From an uncultured Oscillibacter sp. (GTDB lineage: Bacteria; Bacillota; Clostridia; Oscillospirales; Oscillospiraceae): a DNA stretch of 27,084 nt. Below, piece after piece: positions 12,289-20,106 of the stretch. A program made the translations under genes and the position numbers. The stretch's first letter is position 1; every line of letters starts with the position of its first letter. The notes under the pieces were generated by a model. It saw nothing but the letters and a program-made list of their open reading frames with translations, was not told the origin of the DNA and searched no databases. Where the stretch lies: the NCBI GenBank assembly GCA_900542115.1, contig UQMC01000009.1, forward strand, positions 1-27,084, in the 5' to 3' direction.

Positions 12289-14038
12289 AGTTAGCATAGC
12301 GGTACTCCGGCAGGCTCTCCAGCCGCAGGGCGATATGCCCGCCGATATCCGTGTATTTGATGGCGTTGGAGATAATGTTGATAAGAATCTGCTTGAGGCG
12401 GTTTTCATCGCCCATCACCACGCAGTCGGTACAGTCGCACTATACGGTGAGCTGCTGTCCCCTTTTTTCGGCAAGGGAGCGGAGCATATCCGCGCTTTCC
12501 CGCAGACAGGCCGCCGGGTCAAAGGGTTGCTTAACAAGCTCCACCATACCGTGCTCCAACTGGTTCACATCCAAAATAGAGTTAATGAGCATCAGCAGGT
12601 AGTTGCCCTCCTTCGTCACATTGTTCAGGGCGATTTCCAGCTTCTCCGGGCCATTTTTATATTTCTGAGCGATCTGCGTCATGCTGAGGACCACATTGAG
12701 GGGCGTTCGGATGTCATGGCTCATTTTAGAGAAAAAGTCCTGCTTGGCCGTGGTGGCCTCCTCGGTCCTTTCCAGCGCCGCCGCAAGCTCCCCGGATATT
12801 TTCTCCTGCCGCTTTTTGCTGCGGGAGGACTGAATATACAGCGCCGCCATCAATACCAGCAGAATAATGGTGGAGGACACGACCGCAAGATAAATGGGAT
12901 AGTCAAAGAGATACTCCGCCAGCGTCGGTATGGCGGTTTGTTCCAGATATTTCTGCACGATCTCCGCGCTGATGCCGTCGGCGACACCCGCCAGCGTCTT
13001 TTCCCCACAGGCCGTAAAAATGAACGCTGTCATTGGCGTTAATACCCATGCTCAGCTCCAGCACGGCCCCCGGCACGATGTCCACCCGCAGTCGGTTCTG
13101 CAGATCATCCCGCGCAAGCCGCTGGGCCGTACAGGTCATAAGCAGCGCGGCGTCCGCCTCGCCGGCGAGGACCTGCTGCGCGCATTCCTCCGCCGTGCCG
13201 ACCACGGTAAACTCCAAGTCAGGCCATCCACTTGAAACGATCTCCCGCACGGAGATATGCTCGTCATCCGCCACGAGTCTTTCGATTTTTTCCGATGCGC
13301 CGCGAACGCACAGGACGGACACGGTTGTTGACAGGTATGGCTCCGTAAGCCTGTAGCGGCAGCCGGTCTCATCCTCGTCAGCGCCACTCATATCCATCCA
13401 GATATCCACGTCACCGGCTTCGACAAGGGCCTCATATTCCTCTTTCGATGCCACCGTCATGATCTCATAGGGCAGCTCCAACGCCTTTGCCGTTGCCCGG
13501 AAGATATCTGCCGCAATGCCGCAGGCCTCACCGTTTTCATACCATGAATAGGGATTGGCGTCCGGGTTCATGACTGCGCGAATCGGCTCGCCGCCATCCT
13601 GCATTTTCTTCAGCAGCGTTTGCTCCGCTTCTGTCAGCTCCCGGTTATTCTCCACAGAGTCGTAGTATTTATTATAAAACTCTGTCCGCCAGTTGGGCAT
13701 CTCCACATTCATGCTGTCGATGGCATCGTCCAGCCGGTCGATCAGCGCCTGATCCACCTTGCGCGCCATGATGTAATAGGGCGTCTCGCCGAAATTTTCA
13801 ATGGTCTGCTCGTCCTTCGGAATACGGATATAGCTGTTGGCAAGGGCGTCCACCTCATCGTTGACCAGCGCGTTGGACAACTCCGTGGGCGTTTCATAAT
13901 AAATGATGTCGCAGTCAAAGGCGTAAAATGCCACCTTATAATCCGGCGTGTCCAGCCGCTCCATAGCGTCGGCCCGAATGGGACACAGGGATACGAGCAT
14001 GAGCAGCAGGCTCATGACCGCAATGCACTTTTTCTCAC
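12285..14038 (-). pseudogene. Degenerate SBP-type hybrid sensor histidine kinase
   Basis: Remains of a membrane sensor kinase. Order on the minus strand: a signal peptide (SLLLMLVSLCPIRADA), a fragment of a first SBP_bac_3 domain, a second SBP_bac_3 domain (from EPIRAVMNPDANPYSWYENG to DIVPGAVLELSMGINANDS), a membrane segment (YLAVVSSTIILLVLMAALYI), HisKA with phospho-acceptor motif FFSKMSHDIRTP, and the ATPase N-box (DENRLKQILINIISNAIKYT). Lesions: the good GTG start (14038, AGGAGGG upstream) leaves frame after a run of five A; most of the first SBP domain is missing; the frame shifts near 13015-13030; an in-frame TAG lies at 12440-12442 where Tyr (QLTV-Y-CDC) is expected; the ATPase G-boxes are gone, replaced by a recombinase tail. 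The product cannot be a working kinase. It is preceded by a c-di-GMP riboswitch. Confidence 0.88.
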
Positions 14039-14096
14039 GGGTCCTACCCTCCTGAATAAGTATAGCGCCCTATGGAAATATCCATAAGGTGCCTGT

Positions 14097-14175
14097 GTGA
14101 TTCTCATAACTATCTGCCATTTTACAGGCCCTATAGCTTTGCGTCACGGCCTTTTGACCGCTTTGCCCGTATTCG
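14097..14175 (-). promoter_or_regulatory. Cyclic di-GMP-I riboswitch (GEMM-I)
   Basis: On the minus strand the aptamer core reads ACGGGCAAAGC, a CGGTC-AAAA-GGCCG hairpin, then TGACGCAAAGC, the near-invariant GEMM block. AGCTAT pairs with ATAGTT to form the third helix, enclosing GGGCCT and TGGCAG, the other conserved GEMM strings. Downstream, before the kinase ribosome-binding site, a 9-bp hairpin (CCTTATGGA/TCCATAGGG, 14068-14089) could be the expression platform; no U-run follows it, so control may act on translation. The switch senses the second messenger c-di-GMP. Here it heads a dead gene. Confidence 0.9.
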
Positions 14176-14273
14176 TTTTCCGTCTCCGCGCAGGGCGAAA
14201 AACGGCTGCCCCTGCTCGCTGTCTATCCAGCGGGGGATATGCCTTTCTCGGTACGTCCTGTGAGGCTCAGTGT

Positions 14274-14302
14274 ATTATATCGGAAAAAACATACTTTTTC
14301 AG
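14274..14302 (-). promoter_or_regulatory. Promoter of the riboswitch/kinase transcript
   Basis: On the minus strand CTGAAA (14297-14302), 17 bases, then a perfect TATAAT (14274-14279). This gives a leader of about 230 nt that contains the GEMM aptamer. Confidence 0.72.
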
Positions 14303-14506
14303 CAGATTTTTGATGACAAAGTAATTCCCCGGCGGGCGTGCCTGACCCCGCATTTCTTTTGCCCCTAAAGCGTGCAGCGACACAAACGCACTGCCTTGGA
14401 AAATCGCTTTGCCATAGGTCATAGCCGCGCCGCGCTTTTTTGCAAAGAGCTTTCTGTTTTTTGGCACCGATTCCTGCCCTCCGTCCGGTAAGTCAGATGT
14501 TCCTCT
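14303..14506 (+). other. Divergent spacer between the riboswitch promoter and the NUDIX promoter
   Basis: About 200 bases with no supported gene. T-rich tracts (CTTTTTTGC, CTGTTTTTTGG) are scattered with no clear stem before them. A minus-strand frame of 83 codons crosses it but overlaps both promoters and has no ribosome-binding site, so I do not call it. Confidence 0.5.
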
Positions 14507-14534
14507 TTGCTTTTGCACGATTTCGTGCTATACT
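14507..14534 (+). promoter_or_regulatory. Promoter of the NUDIX-walRKHI operon
   Basis: TTGCTT (14507-14512), 16 bases, then TATACT (14529-14534), followed by CTATAAGGTGATGA. The spacer is filled almost entirely by a palindrome (14514-14529), so a bound protein would block RNA polymerase. Confidence 0.78.
14514..14529 (+). promoter_or_regulatory. Operator-like palindrome in the NUDIX-wal promoter
   Basis: TGCACGATTTCGTGCT contains GCACGA - TT - TCGTGC, a perfect 6-2-6 inverted repeat sitting between the -35 and -10 boxes. It matches the palindrome at 24687-24702 in 13 of 16 positions. The regulator is unknown. Confidence 0.6.
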
Positions 14535-14587
14535 ATAAGGTGATGAAATATAGATGGGCGTTTGCCCGGAAAGCAGAGGTCATCACC

Positions 14588-15136
14588 GTGAAGATGCCTG
14601 AAAATCTGACGGAGGTCAAGCTCCGGCAAACAGATATATACACCGGAAAAATTCTCAAGCTGCATATTGATGATGTCCGACTGCCCAACGGCAGGGAGGC
14701 CGTGCGGGAGGTTGTGGACCATGTGGACGGTGCGGCCGTGCTGGCGCTGGACGAGGAAAACCGCGCACTGGTAGTCTGGCAGTACCGCTATGTGTTCGGC
14801 AGGGTCATGGCGGAGCTGCCCGCCGGAAAGCTGGATCCCGGCGAAGACCCCGTCACCGGCGCACTGCGGGAGCTGAAGGAGGAAACAGGCGCCGAGCCGG
14901 GTACGCTCCTGCCGCTTGGCCGCATGATTCCGGCCCCCGGCTGCTACGGGGAGACATTACACCTGTTTTTAGCCAGGGATTTGACCTTTGGGCCGCAGCA
15001 TTTGGACGCGGACGAATTTCTCAATGTGGAGCGCGTTCCCTTTGACGAGCTGGTGCACCGCTGCGTCAACGGAGAGATCGACGATGGCAAAACCGTGGCC
15101 GCCGTGCTACGGGCCAAGGTGCTGCTGAATCTGTAA
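14588..15136 (+). CDS. NUDIX hydrolase, ADP-ribose pyrophosphatase type
   Basis: A 182-residue hydrolase that should cleave ADP-ribose or a related nucleoside diphosphate derivative. The NUDIX box is complete: G-KLDPG-E-DPVTGAL-REL-K-EETGA (G-x5-E-x7-REL-x-EE-x-G). An upstream strand (VVWQYRYVFGRVMAELPAGK) is typical of ADP-ribose pyrophosphatases of the YqkG/NudF group, as is the proline-rich IPAPGCYGE after the box. The start is the GTG at 14588, with AGAGG eight bases upstream; an ATG two codons on (14594) is the alternative. The stop is only 12 bp before walR, so the gene is probably the first of the wal operon. That position is unusual and may only reflect shared transcription. Confidence 0.9.
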   Translation: MKMPENLTEVKLRQTDIYTGKILKLHIDDVRLPNGREAVREVVDHVDGAAVLALDEENRALVVWQYRYVFGRVMAELPAGKLDPGEDPVTGALRELKEETGAEPGTLLPLGRMIPAPGCYGETLHLFLARDLTFGPQHLDADEFLNVERVPFDELVHRCVNGEIDDGKTVAAVLRAKVLLNL

Positions 15137-15148
15137 TGGGAGGACAAC

Positions 15149-15871
15149 ATGGAACAGAAGGCTGAACAGCAAAAAACCGTTCTGATCGTGGAGGACGAAA
15201 AAAATATTGTGGACATTCTGCGCTTTAATCTCCAGCGGGAGGGCTACCGCACTGTGGAAGCCTATGACGGGGCGGACGGTCTGGAAAAGGCCCGGAGTGA
15301 AAATCCGGACATCATCCTGCTGGATGTGATGCTGCCGAAGATGATCGGCTTTGACGTCTGCCGCACCCTGCGGGACGAGGGCAACAATGTGCCGGTCATC
15401 ATCCTCACCGCCCGGGAGGAGGAGGCCGACAAGGTGCTGGGGCTGGAGATCGGCGCCGACGATTACATCACCAAGCCCTTTTCCATGCGGGAGCTCATCG
15501 CCCGGGTGGGAGCCAACATCCGCCGCACGGCCATGAACGCCGCCGCTTCCGCCAGCGCCGCCGAAACGGCCATGCCGGTGACCGGCGGGCTCTCCATCAA
15601 CACGGACAGCCATCAGGTTTTCCGGGATGGTACACCTTTGGAGCTGACCACCCGGGAATATGAGCTTTTGACTTTCCTTGCCAGCCACCCCAACAAGGTC
15701 TACTCCCGCATCGACCTGATGGAGCAGGTCTGGAATTACGGCTACGTAGGCGATGACCAGCGGACGGTGGACGTCACCGTCCGGCGGCTGCGGGAGAAAA
15801 TCGAAACGAACCCCGCCAATCCCAAGTACATTCTGACCCGCCGGGGCGTGGGCTACTATTTCGCGGTCTGA
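15149..15871 (+). CDS. walR: WalR/PhoB-like OmpR-family response regulator
   Basis: A 240-residue two-component regulator. The receiver domain covers about residues 8-125, with acidic pair ED in VLIVEDEKN, phospho-acceptor D59 in DIILLDVMLPK, the T in ILTAREE and K in YITKPFSMREL. The OmpR winged helix covers about 145-238 (LTTREYELLTFLASHPNKVY, then RTVDVTVRRLREKIE and RGVGYYF). An alanine-rich linker (NAAASASAAETA) joins them. ATG start with GGGAGG upstream. With the following PAS-containing kinase and two YycH/YycI-like proteins it matches the walRKHI arrangement that controls cell-wall hydrolases in low-GC Gram-positives. The symbol rests on synteny; PhoP or VicR would be alternative names. 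Confidence 0.9.
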   Translation: MEQKAEQQKTVLIVEDEKNIVDILRFNLQREGYRTVEAYDGADGLEKARSENPDIILLDVMLPKMIGFDVCRTLRDEGNNVPVIILTAREEEADKVLGLEIGADDYITKPFSMRELIARVGANIRRTAMNAAASASAAETAMPVTGGLSINTDSHQVFRDGTPLELTTREYELLTFLASHPNKVYSRIDLMEQVWNYGYVGDDQRTVDVTVRRLREKIETNPANPKYILTRRGVGYYFAV

Positions 15872-15952
15872 GTCTGCCGCTTTCAATTTTTCTCCCGGTG
15901 AGGACACGCCGCCCCACGGCGGGCAGTCCCCACGGAAAGGGTGGTGAACCGT

Positions 15953-17767
15953 TTGTTCCGCAGTCTCCATATCAAGCTGACGCTGATTCTCCTGCTGCTC
16001 ATCACATCGCTGATGGCGGTGGTGGGCGCGTTTTTGACCACCAGTGTCACCAGCTTTTATATCGACAGCTTTTATCAGCAGATGAGCAGCGCTTTCGGCG
16101 CAGACCGAAAGGCATTTGTGGCCGACCTCCGCAGCGCCGCCGGACAGCCGGACGGTGCCGACCGCATTCAGGAAATTTTAGAGGTCAATGCCGGTATGCT
16201 GGGCATTGACTACCGTACCCGCAATTACTATGTGCTGGACGGGACCTCCGGCACCTATCTTGTGGGCAGCTCCGATGCCGCCGCCCTGCCCCGGGAGCAG
16301 TCCGCCAATCTGCTGACTGCCCGGAATGCCGTAGCGCAGGCGGACAGCGCCACCGTCGGTGACGAGAGCAATATTTCCGCAGATTACATGGACGTTGCCA
16401 TTCCCATTTTCGGCGGGGACAACGCCTATATCATTTACATTTTAGACAATAAGGACACAGTCTCCGAGCTGAACAACCAACTGTTCCAGATCATTATGCA
16501 GGCGCTGTTCATCGGGCTTCTCATCTCCGTGCTGCTGAGCTTCCTGCTCTCGAAAACCATGGTAGGCCCCATTGAAAAGCTGACCGTCGGCGCGGAGCGG
16601 GTGGCTGCCGGAGACTTCGGCAGCGAACTGCCGGTGGAGTCCACGGACGAAATCGGCATTCTCACCGGCACGTTCAACGAAATGGCCGGCGTGCTGCAAT
16701 CAACGCTGGCCGCCGTGGAAAACGAGCGCAACAAGCTGGATACGCTGTTCCTTCACATGACGGACGGTGTGGTGGCTTTTGACCGCGAGGGGCATCTCAT
16801 TCACTGCAACCCCGCCGCCACGGAGCTGCTGCACCGGGATATTGACGAGAGCTGCACCTATGAGGAGCTGCTGGGGGACCTGCATCCCTTTGACAAGGTG
16901 CTGGCCCTGCAGAAGCCCAATTACATTGAGGACGAGCTGGTGGTGGGCGACCGGACGCTGGCGCTTTACCTGACGCCCTTTTCCGATCAGGCTCAGGGCG
17001 GCGTTTTGATTCTGCTCCATGACGTCACGGAGCAGCACCGCAATGAGGAGCGGCGGAAGGAATTTGTCGCCAATGTGTCCCATGAACTGCGTACCCCGCT
17101 TACCAATGTCCGCAGCTATGCCGAGACCATCCGGGACGCCGGTGACGATCTTCCCCGGGACATGGAAAACAGCTTCCTTGATATTATCATCACGGAAACG
17201 GACCGCATGACCCATATCGTGCAGGACCTTTTGACACTGAGCCGGTTGGACGGGGGCCGGGCCGACATGGTATTCACCCGTTTCCCCTTCGGGGATGCCA
17301 TCGAGAGCGTTGTCCGCTCCAACAGTCTTAACGCCAAGCAGCGGGGCCATGAGCTGACCTACGCGCCGGAGGGTGAGCTGCCTCTGGTCATGGGCGACCG
17401 CAGCCGCTTGGAGCAGGTCATGATGAACATTCTCGGCAACGCCATCAAATATACCCCCGATGGCGGCCATATCCGCGTCACTGCCGGTGCCGGGGCAGAC
17501 ACCGTCTGGATGGAGGTCTGCGATGACGGTATTGGTATCCCGGAAAAAGACCGCGACCGCATTTTCGACCGCTTTTACCGGGTGGACAAGGCCCGATCGA
17601 GAGAATCCGGCGGCACCGGCCTCGGCCTCTCCATTGCAAAGGAGATCGTCCAGCGGCACCACGGCACCATCACCCTTGCCCCCCACGAGGGGCCGGGCAC
17701 TACAGTCCGTCTGGAGCTGCCCATCACCCAGTCCGTACCGGAAACCTCCGGCCGGAGCGCACAGTAA
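15953..17767 (+). CDS. walK: WalK-like sensor histidine kinase
   Basis: A 604-residue membrane kinase partner of walR. Domain order: first membrane segment at about 8-30 (LTLILLLLITSLMAVVGAFL), an extracellular sensor of about 130 residues, second membrane segment near 180-200, HAMP, PAS (LFLHMTDGVVAFDREGHLIH), HisKA with phospho-acceptor H377 (FVANVSHELRTPLTNVRSYA), and HATPase with N-box NILGNAIKYTPDGG, G1 DDGIGIPEKD, F-box FDRFYRVD and G2 GGTGLGLSIAKEI. The TTG at 15953 is preferred: GGTGGTGA, one mismatch from the ideal site, lies five bases upstream and gives (M)FRSLHIKL. The GTG codons at 15941/15944 fall inside that site. The gap to walR is 81 bp; walH follows after 24 bp. Confidence 0.92.
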   Translation: MFRSLHIKLTLILLLLITSLMAVVGAFLTTSVTSFYIDSFYQQMSSAFGADRKAFVADLRSAAGQPDGADRIQEILEVNAGMLGIDYRTRNYYVLDGTSGTYLVGSSDAAALPREQSANLLTARNAVAQADSATVGDESNISADYMDVAIPIFGGDNAYIIYILDNKDTVSELNNQLFQIIMQALFIGLLISVLLSFLLSKTMVGPIEKLTVGAERVAAGDFGSELPVESTDEIGILTGTFNEMAGVLQSTLAAVENERNKLDTLFLHMTDGVVAFDREGHLIHCNPAATELLHRDIDESCTYEELLGDLHPFDKVLALQKPNYIEDELVVGDRTLALYLTPFSDQAQGGVLILLHDVTEQHRNEERRKEFVANVSHELRTPLTNVRSYAETIRDAGDDLPRDMENSFLDIIITETDRMTHIVQDLLTLSRLDGGRADMVFTRFPFGDAIESVVRSNSLNAKQRGHELTYAPEGELPLVMGDRSRLEQVMMNILGNAIKYTPDGGHIRVTAGAGADTVWMEVCDDGIGIPEKDRDRIFDRFYRVDKARSRESGGTGLGLSIAKEIVQRHHGTITLAPHEGPGTTVRLELPITQSVPETSGRSAQ

Positions 17768-17791
17768 TTTTCAGGAAAGGAGCGGGCGAAT

Positions 17792-19039
17792 ATGCGTTAC
17801 CGGGACTTTATTCAAAATATCACCATCACGCTTTTGACGCTGTCGGCCGTTTTCCTGTTTTCCCGGACGCAGTTTTTCCAGTTGGGGGCCGCTGCCGGCA
17901 GCGGCTATTGGCAGCACCTCACCGCGCCCATCGGCAGCGGCGAAACGGACACGGCTCTGTCCGACCGCCTCCTTGCCCCGGTGCGGCTGGCGGTCTCCGG
18001 CGAGTACGGCCGATACGGCAGCGTGTCCCTGACCACCGGCGGTGAGGAATTTACACCGGTGAAGACACTGCTGCGTGAGGTCATCGGCTCCGCCCGGAGT
18101 CTGTCGGATTCCTCTTGGGCCGTCTTCCGCGCCGCGCTGGAAACCCCCTCCGTTTACTGCGATTTTCTCTCCGCCCTGCCTGTGGAGTATCTATCGGACC
18201 TCATGGGGGCGGAAACGGACCTTTCTCTGACCGTGCGCGGCTTAGCCGCCGCAGAGCAGGGGGAGCAGGTCATCCTTTTGCTGTGGGACGGCGGGAGCCG
18301 CTATTATCAGTGCGCCACCGCCGTGCAGCGCTCCGCCTTGCAGGAGGTGCTGGAGCAGTTTGATTTTGGTGTCTCCACCTTTGCTTTTGAAGAAGAAGCC
18401 GGTCAGCATCTGGCGCCTCTTTCCCTGTTCCCCGACCCGCTGCCGGAGCTGCCTCAACTCACCGCCGGTGACGCGGCAGTATCCACGGAAACGCTGCTGA
18501 CCGCGCTGGGCTTCAATCCCCACACAAACTCCCGCTATGTGGATTCCGGCGGCGCGGAGGTCATTGTGGAGGGGGACCGGGTCATTCGTCTTGGCAGCAG
18601 CGGCGCCCTTTCCTACAGCAGCGGCGGCGAAGCCGCTCTGACGGTGGAGGGCAGCGGGACTGTCCCCTCTGCCAGCGAGGCGGTCAGCGGCGCTCTTGCG
18701 CTGCTGGAGCAGCTTTTGCCGGAGGGCGGGGAGACCACGCTCTATCTGTCCGCCTTCCGCCGGACTGAGAGCGAAACGCATCTGACCTTCTCCTATCAGT
18801 TCAACGGCGTGCCGATTCATTTTGCCGATGGCTCTGCCGCCGCCGAGATCATCCTCACCGGCAATATCATCTCCACGCTGTCCCTGCGGCCCATGCTGTA
18901 CCTTGAGGACGGTTCCTCCGCTCTGCTGCCGCTACGGCAGGCCATGGCCATTGCCGAACGGCAGGACGGGGCCGAGCTGTCCATCGGCTATGCCGACGCC
19001 GGGACGTATCCCCTATCCGCCGTGTGGCTGGCGGACTGA
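17792..19039 (+). CDS. walH: YycH/WalH-like regulatory membrane protein
   Basis: A 415-residue protein with one N-terminal membrane anchor (FIQNITITLLTLSAVFLFSR) and a long extracytoplasmic part with no enzymatic motif, as in YycH, which with YycI modulates the WalK kinase from outside the membrane. ATG start with AAAGGAG nine bases upstream. The C-terminal third (TLYLSAFRRTESETHLTFSY, QFNGVPIHFADGSAAAEI) resembles the last YycH domain. Overall similarity of this family is low, and the call rests on the anchor topology plus position between walK and the YycI-like gene. Confidence 0.78.
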   Translation: MRYRDFIQNITITLLTLSAVFLFSRTQFFQLGAAAGSGYWQHLTAPIGSGETDTALSDRLLAPVRLAVSGEYGRYGSVSLTTGGEEFTPVKTLLREVIGSARSLSDSSWAVFRAALETPSVYCDFLSALPVEYLSDLMGAETDLSLTVRGLAAAEQGEQVILLLWDGGSRYYQCATAVQRSALQEVLEQFDFGVSTFAFEEEAGQHLAPLSLFPDPLPELPQLTAGDAAVSTETLLTALGFNPHTNSRYVDSGGAEVIVEGDRVIRLGSSGALSYSSGGEAALTVEGSGTVPSASEAVSGALALLEQLLPEGGETTLYLSAFRRTESETHLTFSYQFNGVPIHFADGSAAAEIILTGNIISTLSLRPMLYLEDGSSALLPLRQAMAIAERQDGAELSIGYADAGTYPLSAVWLAD

Positions 19040-19071
19040 CGTAAGTTTCTATGTAAGGAAGTGAGAGCCGT

Positions 19072-19881
19072 TTGGAGCGCTATCGTCTAAAGAACATCAT
19101 CATATTGATTTTAGCGCTGCTGAACGCCTTTTTGCTGGCGGCGCTGTCCATCTGCGGCTCCGGCGCCCGCACTGCCCGCCGCACCCAGCAGCAGGAGCTG
19201 GTGGCTCTGTTCGCCGCTGACGGAATGGAGCTGGACCCTGCCCTGATACCGGAGGATACCGCCGTGTCTGTTTATACGCTGACACGGGACGAGGCACTGG
19301 AAAAAAAGGTGGCGGCCTATCTTTTGGGGGAAACCCCGGAGGGGGCCTCACAGGGCGGCGGCATTTACACGTACAGCACCGCCCGGGGCGCGGCGATCTT
19401 CCGGGACATCGGCAGCTTTGACGCCGCCGGGACGCTCTCTCAGGGCAGCGCCGAGGATTTCTGCCGGGATTTTTGCGAGGAATTTTCCTACTCCGAGCCG
19501 GTGTTTACGCTGGACGATACCGGCAGCGGGACCGCCGCCGCCGTGCGGCTGTGGAACCGCGCACCTGTTTTCAATGGCTCTATTACCTTTACCATTGACC
19601 ACGGAAGCGTTATGACCGTCAGCGGCTCCCTATTGCCGGACACTGCCGTGGAAACGGCCTCGGATACGGAGCCTCTCACCGCCTTCGCCGCCCTGATTGC
19701 TTTTCAGCAGATGCGCCATGAGTCCAGCTCCGTTGTCTCCGCCATTACGGAGATCAGCCTGTGCTACGAGCTGCAGAACACGGCCGCGGCCTCTATGACG
19801 CTGGTCCCCTCGTGGCAGATCGTCACGGACACAGCCATCTTTTATGTAAACTGCATATCCGGCACCGTCCGCAGGGCATGA
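19072..19881 (+). CDS. walI: YycI/WalI-like regulatory membrane protein
   Basis: A 269-residue protein with a single N-terminal anchor (ERYRLKNIIILILALLNAFL) and an extracytoplasmic domain, matching the YycI plan (short basic start, one helix, C-terminal beta-rich domain). The final NGSITFTIDHGSV and PSWQIVTDTAIFYVN resemble the YycI (PF09648) core. The TTG at 19072 is the start: AAGGAAGTGA lies six bases upstream and no ATG/GTG precedes the membrane helix. It is the last gene of the NUDIX-walRKHI run; 225 bp follow, with a new promoter for murA. Confidence 0.82.
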   Translation: MERYRLKNIIILILALLNAFLLAALSICGSGARTARRTQQQELVALFAADGMELDPALIPEDTAVSVYTLTRDEALEKKVAAYLLGETPEGASQGGGIYTYSTARGAAIFRDIGSFDAAGTLSQGSAEDFCRDFCEEFSYSEPVFTLDDTGSGTAAAVRLWNRAPVFNGSITFTIDHGSVMTVSGSLLPDTAVETASDTEPLTAFAALIAFQQMRHESSSVVSAITEISLCYELQNTAAASMTLVPSWQIVTDTAIFYVNCISGTVRRA

Positions 19882-19936
19882 GACCGACTGAAAAATGCGC
19901 GGTTTGGAAAATTTCGGACGGTTTTCAATGAATGAT

Positions 19937-19965
19937 TTGCTTTTTACAAAGCGATATGCTATACT
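19937..19965 (+). promoter_or_regulatory. Promoter of murA
   Basis: TTGCTT (19937-19942), 17 bases, TATACT (19960-19965), with TG before the -10. The leader of about 135 nt contains two small hairpins, GAGGA-CTAT-TCCTC and GGGAA-CGCTA-TTCCC, of unknown use. Confidence 0.85.
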
Positions 19966-20106
19966 GTCATGAGAATATCAAAGTGGAATTTTCTGCTTCT
20001 TTCAAATGAGGACTATTCCTCTGCATGATGAGCCGCATCAAAGGGAACGCTATTCCCGAGGCAAGGCTGTTCCATGCGTATATTACCTTGAAACGAGGTC
20101 ACGAGC

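Noticed and set aside
14267..14518. 83-codon minus-strand frame
   Set aside because: Overlaps the riboswitch promoter and the NUDIX promoter and has no good start signal.
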